This document shows positions 1 through 10,500 of a DNA stretch of 21,907 nucleotides, one piece after another (positions within the stretch are counted from its first letter, which is position 1; every line of letters begins with the position of its first letter). This DNA is from Auxenochlorella pyrenoidosa (taxonomy: Eukaryota > Chlorophyta > Trebouxiophyceae > Chlorellales > Chlorellaceae), in assembly GCA_001430745.1 (NCBI GenBank), contig KQ481977.1, positions 683,009-704,915 on the forward strand, given 5' to 3'. The notes beneath the pieces are model-generated. The model made no database searches, was not told where the DNA came from, and was given only the letters and a program-made list of their open reading frames with translations. The position numbers and the translations under genes were made by a program.

Positions 1-2701
1 GCCTGCCGCGCCGCCGTGCGACTGCGACTGCTCGATCAGCTCCATCAGCTGATGCTCCTCCTCCAGCAGGCGCAGGCGCTCGGTGTCGCAGTGCAGCACC
101 GCATCCAGGGCCGAGGTGTCGTCGCCCACAACCTGGGCATGGGGGCCGTCGCATGGAGGGAGACGAGGGCGATTTGGTTGATTGAATGGACCAATGCTGC
201 GTGCGTGCGTGGCACCTCAGCTCAGACAGAGGCCAGGGCTCCGTGGCTGCAGCAGCAGACCCTCTGCGTCTGCACTGGCGCCACCAGCCATGCGAGGCGC
301 GGCGCAGGGCGGGCAGCGCTCCCAGGCAGAGAGAAGTATGGGTGCAGGGCGCCCCCTGCACCCCCACTGTGGCAGCAGGCGCTGGCGCCGCCATCTGTCC
401 AGCTACCCAGCCGGCGTGTTACCCCCACCCTGAGCCCACCTCCTGCTCCACATGCAGGATCTGGCAGTTGGAGGGAATGCCCTTGATGGCGCGCTGTGCC
501 AGGTGGCGCAGCAGAGTGGTCTTGCCGGTACCGTTGCGCCCCACCAAGCCGTACCTGCCGTGGCGGGGGGCGGCCACGCAGCACAGCTGTCGATGTTGGC
601 GGCGGCGGTGGTGCAGGCGCTGTGTGCGAGGCGCATGCTGCGCAGCACTTCACCCGCCGCGCCACGCACAAACCTTGGGTGCCGGTCAACAAAAGCGGCG
701 GATGCATAAAGCAGTTGAATGTTGCGGCCTGAGCAGCAGCAGCAGCCAGAGGCGGACTGACGGCGACCGCACGCCTTCCGGGCGCCCCCCCCCCACCACA
801 CACACCGCCCGCTGCCAGCCCACCTGCGCCCAAAGGCCAGCGTGCAGTTGCCGTTCTCTATGAGCTCGGCGCCGCCGTTTGAGATGGAGAAGTTCTCCAG
901 GTGGATGTCGCGCACAGCGGGGCCGCCTGTGGCAGGGCGCAGGGCGCGTGTGCACGTCGCGCGGGGCCGACGAGCAGCCTGATGGCGCAGGAGCGATGGG
1001 CGCAGGTGGAACACAGGCAGGGCACTGCGGGCGGCCTTGGGGGGGCCCACGTCGGCACAACAGGCGGGGACAGCACCGCCATACAGCTCGCCAGGCTGGC
1101 AGCCCCACACCGCCGGAAGGCCTGACCTGTGTTGCGCACGACCTCAATCTTCATGCCTGCCAGCGCCCGCCGTGCCTCTGCCTGGTGCGCCCTGCAGCCC
1201 GGGCAGCGGGGGAAGGAGGCGCGGCTGCTGTGCACCAGAGATCTGCCGCCGTGCGGTGCTGCCCCAGGTATGGTACCGCAGCGCCTGATTGCTGCTGCGC
1301 GGCCTGCTTCGAGGTTGCGTTGCAGCCAGGTGGCACGGCTGTGCACGCCCCAGCCAACTGCTACAACTACACCCCACCGCATGCGCAGCCGGGGGCGCAC
1401 CTGAATGCGGCCATCTGCTGCTTCTCCTGCTTCTCCTTGAGCTTCTTGATTTTGATTGCATCTTTCTCTGCAGCGGGCCAAGCAAGCAGGAAGCATGCCA
1501 CATGCATGGTGAGCCAGATGCACGTCCTGTGGTGCTCTGAAGGCACCCAGGAAGGCATGTGCATGCACAGCGCACAGCGCACAGAGCAGGCATAAGCTGC
1601 CACAGCAGCACATGGCCAGAAATGCTTCAGCAGCGAGCTAACCCGCTTGCAGCGGCCAGGCAGCAGGCAGCGGGCGCAGGCATGGACGTGGGCAAGCGCG
1701 GGCAGCAGGCGCGTAGTTGGGTGCGGAGCGCGCGAGGTGACGCCGCGGGCGAGCGCCCTGCGGCGGGCGCGGCGGCGCGGCGCACCCGTCATGAGCGAGA
1801 AGTCCTCTTCGCCCCCCTCTCCAGAGTACAGCCCCTGGATCAGGTTCTTGCCCAGCTTCTTGATCTCCGAGGGGTGCAGGCTGACGCGGTTCATTTCGTC
1901 CAGCAGCACGGGGCCGCCCTCGAGGGCCCGGAACCCGCTGCGCCCGCTAGCCGAGGTAGCGGCGGTGGAGGCCGACGCCACGCTGCCGCCGTCGTCGTCG
2001 CCGCCGCCAGCGATCAGCCGCTGCAGCTGCTTGCAGGCGTCGCGGGCGGCTGCCGCGTCGGCCACGCAGCCGCTGTCCACCTGCCAGGACCAGAGGGGAG
2101 GGCACGGGGCGCAGCTGTCGCGGGCAGCGGGTGGCACAAAACAGGGCGGCAAAGCGCAGCGTGCAGAGCAGCAGGGCAGGTCCTACAAGACCCAGCCAGC
2201 AGGGGCGAATGCGGCAGCGGCGGCCCTGCCAGCAGCGGGGGCAGCGGCTGAGCACCCACCAGCATCTCGCCAAATGTCTCAAAGGCTTCCTCTGCCTCCT
2301 GCAGCCGCAGTCAAACCAGGCCAAAGGCGGTCAGAGGCTGGCCATGCGCACAGTCACTGGCCTCCCCTAGCTGGCATCAAGCCCGACCACAAACCCAAAG
2401 CCAGTTCATGCAGCACCTGTCCAGCGGCACAACAGCAAGCAAGTGGGGCTCCAGGTGCTCGCCGCTACTTCCCCTTGGCGCAGCCTTCCGACAAGTCCCG
2501 CCGGCTGCGGCCCCCCAGCCAGCACCCACACCAAGCACGCGGGTCCCCAGCCAGCACCCACACCAAGCACGTAGGTCCCCAGCCAGCACCCACCTCGCCC
2601 CACTCAAAGTCTTCATCCTCGAGCACGCCAGCCACATAGTCCAGCACAGCCTCGTCGCCGCCGCTGCCCAGCACAGACGTCACCACCTCGCGCACACCCA
2701 T
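1..2701 (-). CDS. ABCF3: ABCF3/GCN20-type ABC-F ATPase, N-terminal part (3' end beyond the window)
   Basis: ABC-F proteins are soluble twin-ATPase proteins without membrane domains; the GCN20/ABCF3 branch acts at ribosomes and in Gcn2-dependent translational control. Exons, in transcription order: 2701-2594, 2298-2260, 2080-1786, 1467-1401, 1191-1127, 926-824, 554-440, 132-1. All junctions keep phase and give 308 codons. Residues 1-49 ([17 protein letters not shown], then [11 protein letters not shown]) match the N-terminal helical region typical of ABCF3/GCN20. A lysine/glutamine-rich linker follows ([18 protein letters not shown]). The first ABC domain opens at [15 protein letters not shown] and carries Walker [10 protein letters not shown] at about 231-239, with an intron just before it. 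The Q-loop region ILHVEQE follows. The second ABC domain lies off the left edge. Arabidopsis ABCF3 (GCN3) is the likely counterpart. The start is the first ATG of the conserved N-terminus. Family assignment is firm; exon ends are inferred. Confidence 0.9.
2514..2593. repeat. 32-bp tandem repeat, 2.5 copies, in intron 1 of the ABCF3 gene
   Basis: Units occupy 2514-2545, 2546-2577 and a 16-bp partial unit at 2578-2593. The two full copies differ by two bases. The partial unit ends exactly at the exon 1 / intron 1 boundary, so on the minus strand each unit begins with the same GTGGGTGCTGGCTGGG sequence that forms the 5' splice site. The array sits at the start of the 295-nt first intron (2299-2593). 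Confidence 0.9.
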
Positions 2702-3609
2702 CGCTCACGGCGCGCTGCCTGCGCTGAAACTGGCCGCTGCCTCCTCACCGGCTGCCACCTCCTCGGCTGCATGCGTGCAGAGGCGATCGGAGGAAACCGA
2801 TCAGAGCAAGCAGGCGGTGTGCGGGCTGGCGGTCGGCGGCGGCTAAGCGGTGGCGGCAGCTAGCGGGCAATGCCGCAACTCTTGCAAGCATAGCCTCAGA
2901 ACTTTGAAACTCCTGTGCAATGAGCAGACGCTGCAGCTCAGAAGCCTGAGGGCAGCGGCGGCAGCAGGCGCACCTGATATTGCTGTGCAGCCGCTGCTGA
3001 GAGCGCTGCCGAGAATACACAGCAGTGCTCTCAGAGCAGGTTCTCGAGAAAATTGCGAACGATGCCTAAGCCGCTCCTCCCTCCGGGGGCTTTGCTTGGG
3101 GAGTGTAGCAAGGAAGCAAAAGCCCACTTCTCCGCGCAAGCGCAATCCAAAAGGATAATTGATGCCTTGACTTGCAGGTTGGAGAGCACAGACAGAGAGA
3201 TAGTGGAATGGCACTGCCGCCGCCTGCCCCGTCACGCGCTCAGCTCTCCTAGTGCCGCCGCTTGTGTCTCAGCCCAAACCAGCTGCCAATGCTCATGCGT
3301 GCCCACGCCTGCGGGTGCTAGCCATCTGAAATTGGGCTCCGAACTGCCGCAAAGGTGTTTGTGACATGTAAAAAAGGCACTTGGAGAAGGACCGACATTT
3401 CGCAGCCTAGTGCATGGTCGTAAGGGGAAGATACAGTAGCGAGGCTTGAGAGAACAGGGGGGGAGCAGGTTCTCAATGTGCTGCCACGAGGAGTGCTGAG
3501 TTGAAGGCGTGCACGCATGGGCTGGAGGACAAACTCAAGGGCCCATGGGTCAAAAAACAAGGGTGGGGAAAAGCATGGGAGAGAAGATGGTGGATGCGTG
3601 CTGGGAAGA

Positions 3610-3638
3610 GTGTGTGTGCGTGTGTGCGTGTGCGTGCG
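3610..3638. repeat. Alternating GT/GC tract
   Basis: About 29 bp of strictly alternating purine-pyrimidine sequence made of GT and GC steps, a composition known to favour Z-DNA. A further short GT run and a G10 homopolymer follow at about 3669-3692. The tract lies 3' of the unknown minus-strand gene. Confidence 0.85.
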
Positions 3639-3752
3639 AAATGACATACAGTACTTGGGAAGCGGATTCGTGTGTGTGTGGATGGGGGGGGGGCATGGCG
3701 CATGGAAAAGGGAGGACAGAAAGGATCATCGGTACAGCTGCGTGTGTGCGAG

Positions 3753-3786
3753 TGGGTGGGTGGGTGGGTGAGTGGGTGGGTGGGGG
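3753..3786 (+). repeat. GGGT minisatellite with G-quadruplex potential
   Basis: The plus strand reads as successive GGGT units, interrupted once by GAGT at 3770-3773 and ending in GGGGG. This gives at least six G3 runs with one-base loops on each side of the interruption, which satisfies the usual G-quadruplex pattern. It lies 62-95 nt downstream of the stop codon of the minus-strand gene, so in that transcript the run would be C-rich while the template DNA strand is G-rich. Confidence 0.85.
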
Positions 3787-3847
3787 TTTGCAACAAGGAG
3801 GGGAAGGTGGCTGGCGCGCACACTATCGCGCGCCAGCTGGCCACTGC

Positions 3848-6804
3848 TCACGTCTTCTTCCGCTTGTGTCGCCCGCTGCTGGCCAGGCTGGCTGTGCTGG
3901 CATCCAGGTCGGCCGTGCCGTATGCGCTGCCGTACAGGCCGGGCCCGTGGCCAGAGCGCTTGGATGCGCCTGCAGCAGGGGAGCCGACAAAGTTGGGAGA
4001 GTGACTCAGAGGGGGGCCCTTGCGGTGTGGGGAAGCACACATGCACAGCGGGATGCGCCTTGGGCCCAGCCCAGGCCGCCCCGCATGCAGCACCGGTGGC
4101 AGAGCCCCTGTGCGGGGGTGCTCACCAGCCTCGACGTCGAACAAGAACTGCTGCTGGGCGTGCTGCGGGTAGCCGGCGGTGGAGGTGGCGATGCGGATGC
4201 GCGGCTGGCTGCCGGTGGTGATGGTCAGACCGCCCATGCTGCCATGGTTGCTCATGGGCACCGCCGAGAAGCCCGCAGGGCTGCCGGCAGCGCCCGAGCA
4301 GGCTGGGCCGGCGGGGTGCTGCAGCGCCGCGCCGCCGCCCTGCTGCTGCAGGCTGTACTGCTGGTGGCTGCCGCCGGCGGAGGCAAAGGGCGAGAGCAGC
4401 TGGTAGCTGCCGCTGTCCTCCCCGACCAGCATTGCGTCCAGGCTGCCGCCGTCGTGCAGCGCGCCGCGCGAATACTGCTGCCCCGCGGCCAGCTTCCCCG
4501 CAGCCGCCTGCATGGCCGCCGCCTGCTGCTGGCTCAGCGACACGGATGTGCTGATTGGCGGCGAGGCAGCGCTGCCAGGCGCCAGCGCCCGGAAGTCCAG
4601 CGGCGACTGGCCGCCCGCCTGCATGCCAGCCATGCTGCTGTCTGCCAGCCCAAGATGCTGCATGCCCACCAGCGTGGGGCTGTTCAGCTGCATGCTGCGG
4701 CGCCCAGCCCCAGCAGACAGCTGCAGGCTGCCGCCCGCAACAACGGGGCTCAAGCCGTAGCTGGCAGCAGTGCTGCCGACGCCATAGGCGGCTGGCGCTG
4801 AGGCCTGCGGCTGCGGCGGGTGCAGGGAATGGGATGCCGAGCCTCCAAAAGCTCCAGACAGTGGCAACGATTCCACATTGCCGAACGCGCTCGCTCCCAC
4901 GTCCGAGGCCAGGGCAGGGGCGGGCGACACGCGCTGCACGATGACGCTGCCAAAGGGGCTCAGCGGCATCGCCAGGCCGCCGCTCAGCCGCGCAGAGTCC
5001 AGCGCGGCTGCCCCGGGCGAGGGGCAGGCGGACCCTGCCGGGGGGTTGCCCACGCTGCCGCCCGCGGTCATGCCCGCCGACTCGGCAGGCGTGCCAGCAC
5101 CGCCGCCGCTGTTGCAGCTGCCCTCAGGCTGCTGGCAAGAGGTGGCGACTGACCGAGGGCTGGTCAATGCGCCAGCGGCCTGGCCATCCCGCGGCAGGAG
5201 CGCGCCCCGCTGCTGCTGGGCGGGCTGGCAGACCGACTCGCCGCCGCCGCCGCCGCCAGAGTCGCCCCCGCGCCCCGACGCGCGCGCCAGCAGGGCTCCC
5301 AGGCTGGGCACGCGCACCGCCCCAGCCTTGAGCGCCCGCTGCGCGCCCGGCGCCGCCGCCCGCGCCTCGGCAACGCGCGTCTGCGCTGCCTGCGCCGCCG
5401 CCTCGTCCCCCAGTAAGCTGTCCAGGTTGCCGCTCGGGCCTATTTCAGGCACCTCCCAGTCAATGTCCAGCAGCGGCAGCGACTGCGCCCGCTCTGCAGG
5501 GCAGCAGCTGGGGTGGGGCTTGCTTCAGAGGCCGCGGAGCCTTGCACAGCATGGCAGGCACGGGCCTGTCAAAAGGCGTGCAGGTGGTGGGCAGCGCCTG
5601 GCGGCATGTGGTGCCAGCGCTCGTGTCAAGGGCTGGAAGCTGCTTGCAGTGCCGGCGAAGGCACAGATGCCCTCCCCACCTGGCTGCATCGGACCGGCAG
5701 GCGCCGACCCAGCCACAAGCTCCGAGAGGAACTCCCAACGGTCGCCGCTGGCTATGCTCGTTGCCGTGCCATCCGTCTCGGTTCGGGACGGCGGCAGAGG
5801 CGGCAGCTGGGCAGCAGGCGGCAGCTGGGCAGCCGGCGGCGCACACGCGTGCTGCACATCCATGGCTGCAAATGGCGTGGACATGCCGGCGCCCCCGCAT
5901 CCAGGCGCTGGCTGCAGCGCGGGCTCTGGCTGCGCGGGCGCGGGCGCAGGTGCGGCTGGCTGCACGTGGTGGGATGAGGCGGGGCGGCCCGATGAGCGCC
6001 CGGGGCCCTCGGCACCCCCCTTGACAGGAGGTACCCTTGGGAACACATGGGAAACGCAGCGCCAGGGCACACAGCCGGGCTGCCAGGGCGCACCTTGCGC
6101 GACCGCCACGCCTCGACCGCCCGCGCCACCTTGGCGCTCATGTTCATGAGCTGCGCCATCTCGGCGTTGGATACGATATCCTTGCTCTCCTGCACACGCC
6201 CAGCGGTCCAGGAGCACAGCTGAGGGTCGTGGGGTGCAGCGCCCCAGCAAGCTGTGCATGCAAACGGGTGGAAGTGGCTGGTGCATGCCGCCGCAGCTGG
6301 CAGCCAAGCAGCAGCCGCAACGAGTGGCAGCCGCGGACGGCGTTGGTCGAGTCCGGCAGAGGGCCTCGGCGGCGCGGGAGGGGTAAAGGGGCGCGCATCA
6401 GAGGGGGGGCGCAGCACCCACCTCGAGCATGTGCAGCGCCGAGTCGATGAGGTGCATCTTGATGTGGAGCAGGGGGCACGGTGCGGCGCAACGCTCATCG
6501 TGTTGAGCAGCGCACCGCGCAGGTCCACCAGGTCGCCGTAGAACTGCTTGCGCAGGTTGCTCTGCGGAGCGGGGGGCAGCCGGGCGCGGGCGCGCGACCA
6601 TCGATTAACCTTGCAGGGTCGGCGGCGCCAGCCGCTACAGCAGCCGCAGGGCCAGCTCCGTGCGCCTGGTCCTGCAGATGCCGCCGTGCGCTGGCTGCAC
6701 CGCATGCTGAGAGCGGGCCCCCAACCTCCCTTGTATTATTGCTGGCTGCTCACCTGCACGGCAGCGTACGTGGCCACCAGGTTCGGCCCTCCCGCGCCCG
6801 CCAT
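3848..6804 (-). CDS. Uncharacterised Ala/Gly/Ser/Gln-rich protein, probably nuclear
   Basis: I do not recognise this gene. Proposed exons: 6804-6754, 6561-6422 (with an internal break, see below), 6189-6094, 6019-5680, 5493-4126, 3969-3848, giving about 681-693 aa. The N-terminal 80 residues look structured and helical (VATYAAVQ, SNLRKQFYGDL, HLIDSALHMLE, then ESKDIVSNAEMAQLMNMSAK). Next come a Pro/Ala-rich exon, the acidic motif LPLLDIDWEVPEIG, and a long low-complexity region rich in Gly, Ser, Ala and Gln. The C-terminus is RHKRKKT, a plausible nuclear localisation signal. This mix suggests a transcriptional or chromatin co-factor, but that is inference only. Within exon 2 the frame must move between GALLNTMS and MHLIDSAL; a 35-nt (6492-6458) or 71-nt (6528-6458) GT-AG intron would restore it. 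The start ATG at 6804 is in a good context, but an upstream in-phase exon is possible. Gene existence is fairly sure; the ends and exon 2 are not. Confidence 0.65.
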
Positions 6805-7553
6805 CGTGCCGCTTGGGGACAGGCTGCCGCCGCCGCCACCGCCCTGCAGGAGGTTGCAAACGCGGGCGTCCCGGGTCGAAACCTTCAGTGAGCCTTCAGA
6901 AGGCAGTAAGAGGGCGTGTGGCAGCGCGCCGTGCACTTGCAAGCGGCATAGCGACCGGGCGTCGCTTTTCCCCCCACAGGGCCGCTACCCCCGCTGGCCT
7001 CGACATTGCATAGTTCCACACATGCAGCGCTTGAACGACGCCGCCAAGGCCCCCGAGGTGGTTAGGCCAATCCCGCAGACACTCTGCTCACCTGCAGGGC
7101 GGGGCCCAGCGGTGGCAGCCCTCTCGTTGGTTCGCTCAGCAGCACGGTTGCAGGCCCGGTGTTCGCCGGTGCAGGCTACCCAGGAAGGGGCAGAGAGCAG
7201 GCAAGTAGAGGTAGCGGGGAGAGGGCGCTAGCGAATGTATGCTGGAGTGTAGATTGTCGGAAACGAAGAGGAGAATTGAGCGCAGAGCCACGGGCCGCGG
7301 CCTTGCCAGTCGCCACAGCAGCAAGTGGTGTAGCTGCTTCATTCCCGCGGCCCCCTCCTGCCTGGGGACGCCGCGTCTCAATCAAGCCTCAGAGCCTCTC
7401 GCATGGATATTACAAGCCCGGCAGGGCGATCGGGGCAGGGTTGCCAGCTGGGTGTTGCCACCGGACCCGGCGGGAAGCGCCCCGCAGCCGCCTCACAGGT
7501 GTCGTCAAGTGCCTGTGCCCACCCAGCCTTGCACGCATTCGCGGGGCTGTGGT
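6805..7553. promoter_or_regulatory. Spacer: 5' region of the unknown gene and 3' UTR of DNAJC11
   Basis: Both flanking genes are on the minus strand. Next to 7553 lies the DNAJC11 3' UTR. Toward 6804 lies the 5' region of the unknown gene. A minus-strand CTGCAG|GTGAGC donor at 7092/7091 and a CTCCTGCAG acceptor at 6844/6843 would remove a 248-nt intron. If so, the exon upstream of 7092 reads in phase (...LGPALQ, then GGGGGGSLSPSG) into the proposed ATG at 6804. I found no in-frame ATG in that upstream exon, so I treat it as 5' UTR. No other gene is supported. Confidence 0.5.
7410..7414 (-). terminator. TGTAA poly(A) signal for DNAJC11
   Basis: The minus strand carries TGTAA, the usual green-algal polyadenylation signal, about 140 nt after the DNAJC11 stop codon. 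Position and orientation fit a 3' UTR end. The motif is only five bases long, so chance occurrence is possible. Confidence 0.5.
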
Positions 7554-10500
7554 TCAGCCACAGCCGGCCTCACCGGTCAGCCAGGCTGGTCCGCTGCTGG
7601 ACATGGAGGCAAGGGAGGCGGCCGAGGGCGCCGCGCTGAGCGCCGCGCTGCTGCCGCCGGCTGCAGCCGCTGCGCAGAGCTGCGTGCCCAGAGCAAGCAC
7701 CATCTCTGCCTCGGCCTCCTCCTCCACGGCTGTGCCCCGCGCCGGCAGGCTCGCGCCCTCGCTGTCGCTGATGGTGGTGCGATAGGGCCGCCCCTGCATG
7801 GGGGGAGCTGACAGGCACAGAGGTGACGGGTCCACCAAAGGCGAGGCAAGCCACCACGAGATGGTCCGGCACATGGTCTACACACTCTGACCGCGCGCCG
7901 CATGCATTCCTGGCAGGGATGTACCAAGGCATCAGGAGCAGAAGGCTGGCGGAGAGCGGCGCCGCGTGGGATGCGCGGCGGCAGGTGCTGGCAACCGGGG
8001 GGGCACTAGCAGGGTACGGCGGTACAGCACGCGCCGCCGCGCACCTTGAAGGTGAAGTACACCAGCAGCGCCTTGGGCGCGCCAGGCGCCGGGTCGCAAA
8101 AGCCCATGAGCCCGCTCTTTGGGTAGCCTGCAGCGCGGAAGGGGGCAGGAGCAGGGGCGGCAAGGTGCGCAGCAGTGCGAGACGCACACGCTGCAGGGCC
8201 TACCGCCGGCACCGCCGCCGCAGAGCAGGCTGCACGTGGCTTAAGCCAAGCTGTAAAACAGTCTGCACTGGCCGCAACGGCAGTCCAGGAAATTAGATTA
8301 TTTGAGGCCTCACCCTTGTGGAACACGACCTTGCTGCTCTCCACCATGTACTGCACAGCCACCGTGACGTCCGCCACTGCCGGGGGCACATCGCCGCTGC
8401 CGTCGCCGCCAGGCGGCGGCTGCGGCGGCTGCTCCCGTTGCTGCTCCGCCGCCGCCGCCGCCTGCGCCCCTGCTGCAGACGTAGACGGTGGCTCCCCTTG
8501 CTGCCGCTGCTGCTGCTGTTCTTCGGGCTGCTGCTCGGCGGCCGCTTGTGGCTGCTCCCCCCGCGCCGCCGCCGCTGCCTGCGCCGCCGCCCACCGCTGC
8601 GGCGCCTCCCCGGCCATCTGCGCCACTGCCGCCTCTTCTCCATACAGTGCCAGCACCACCACCAGGCCCCCCTGCCGCTGCTCCTTCTCCAGCCGCCGCC
8701 GCGCCACGGGCAGCATCAGCTGCGACGCCGACTGCGCCAGCGCCAGCGCTGCACGGATCACCTCTGCCTGCTTCCGCCGCTCGGCGCGCGACCTGCGCGG
8801 CGCGACCGGTGCAGGGAGGGGGGGCAGGTGGGCTGGTTGAGGAGGGAAGGTGCAAAACGTGCCAGGTTTCCGGCTGGCCGATGCCCAAAAGCCCTTGGCT
8901 CGGAGCTCTCTGCAGCGGGGTTGGCGGTTGCTGAGGGGCGGGTGGGCCAAGCAGGCAGCCTCAAGCCAAACAGTCGGGGCAGCGAGCTCTACATGCACGC
9001 CTTTGGTGGCATGCCCACGCGCATGTGCAAGCCTCAACGCTGGGCTGCAGTCAGCTCGGCAGGCCTTCCGGATGATGCTGGCAAGTACAGTCGGCAGCTG
9101 GCACCCCCCTGCCCAACAAAACGACCAGCCGCAAGAGCAGGAACCAAATTAGCGGGGCGCCGAGCCAGGTTGCCGAGCCTGCGCGAGCCGACCGCCCACC
9201 AAGGCGGGCCCAGCTGGCGGCAGTGGCGGCGGCGGCAGCAGGGCATGTGCGGCGGCGGGGGTCACCTGCGAGCCGCGATGCCGCGCGCCAGCGGGCCCAC
9301 TACCAGGTCCCTTCCCCCCAGGTAGAGCAGCGGCGGCAGCAGGTACGCGCCCGCCAGCGTGGGCCAGTGCAGCGGGCTGGTCGACAGCAGGATGGGGAAC
9401 TCGAACAGGTGCCCCGCCCGGTTGTACCGCAGCTTCAGAGTGATGCCCTGCGCAGCGCCGCGGGGGCGGGGGCAACCTTTTCTTGTTCCTCCCGTTCCTG
9501 TTCCCCTGTCCGACTCTGGCAGCTGTGCGCTGCAGGGCAGGCGCAGCGCAGCATTCTTCCAAGCTGGACGGCACGCATGCGGCAGCGAGCAGCCGCCCGC
9601 CACGCAGCCCTTGCCTGCAGCCCGACGGTGACAGCGCAGCCGGCGGTCGCCACCTCGGAGAAGCGCCGGCTCCCCCCAACGTCCAGCTCAATGCCGGCAG
9701 TTGTGAGCTTCAGCGCAACACGGCCGGTGGCGGCGGCCGACAGCTGGCGCACGGCGCGGCAGACCAGGCCGGTCACGGCCCCAACCTGCAACGCTGGGGC
9801 GCAGGCGGTGCGCAGGCTGTGACCGGGGCAGCGGCCGGTTGCACGCCGGCCAACCAGGCGCGCCGCAGCATGCACGCCTGGTCGGCCGGAGGAGGTGCAG
9901 GCCAGCTGCTGGCAGGGCCCGCCCGCACCCGTTTAGAGCTGGACCACAAAGCACAGGCAGCGGCTCGGCAAGCAGGGCATGGCGGCGGAGCCCACCTCCA
10001 GTCGCCCCGTGAGCATCAGCTTCTCTGTGCGCCGCGTCAGGCCCAGGCTCATGCCGGATGCCTCGGGCGGGCCCACCACCCAGCTGTACTCGCCGCTGAC
10101 AGTCGGCGACAGCTGGCGCGTGCACACAAACTGCGCAGGCGGGGGATGGTAGCGCGGCAGCAGGTGCTGGCAAAGGTGGCAAGGGGCTTGCAGACAGGCA
10201 GGGTTTGGCCCGGCTGGCTGCAGCCAGCACCGAGCCTTTGAAGGCGTGATGCCCACGCTGGTGGTGCAGGCAGGGCACGGGGTGCGCCAGCACGTGGGGC
10301 CACCGCACGCCTGACAGACAGGCGCTGCCAGAGCACCGCTGGCACACCACTCTGGGCAGGCCATGCGGGTACTGACACCCAGGGAGGGCGACGCACGCTG
10401 CGCCGGCCCTTCCGGCGGGACCAAACGGTGCAGAGCAGGGGCTGGCTGGCGGCTGGCTACCCCACCTGCAGCCCCACCCCAGCGTTGGGCTGCCACGAGG

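Larger units (their letters stand above)
2702..3847. promoter_or_regulatory. Spacer: ABCF3 promoter side and 3' flank of the unknown gene
   Basis: No convincing gene is visible in this 1.1-kb stretch. The part next to 2702 must hold the 5' UTR and promoter of the minus-strand ABCF3 gene; I see no clear TATA box. The part next to 3847 is the 3' flank of the unknown minus-strand gene. The minus strand has a TGTAC at 3736-3732, a one-base variant of the green-algal TGTAA poly(A) signal, about 110 nt after that stop codon; this is weak evidence. The strip 3600-3790 is built of simple repeats, listed separately. Open frames here lack the coding character seen in the neighbouring genes. Confidence 0.5.

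Noticed and set aside
3053..3371. Small plus-strand gene ending just before a TGTAA at 3367
   Set aside because: The 103-codon frame has no similarity I recognise and no clear start context; one 5-mer is not enough.
3509..4801. 430-codon plus-strand open frame opposite the unknown gene
   Set aside because: It is antisense to an exon with better codon character, its start lies in simple repeats, and its composition is what GC-rich antisense frames give.
4878..6149. 423-codon plus-strand open frame
   Set aside because: Antisense to phase-consistent exons of the minus-strand gene; it crosses their splice sites and shows no domain.
8318..9325. 335-codon plus-strand open frame, Arg/Leu-rich
   Set aside because: It is the complement of the Ala/Gln-rich exon 10 of DNAJC11 and its flanking intron, which homology supports on the other strand.
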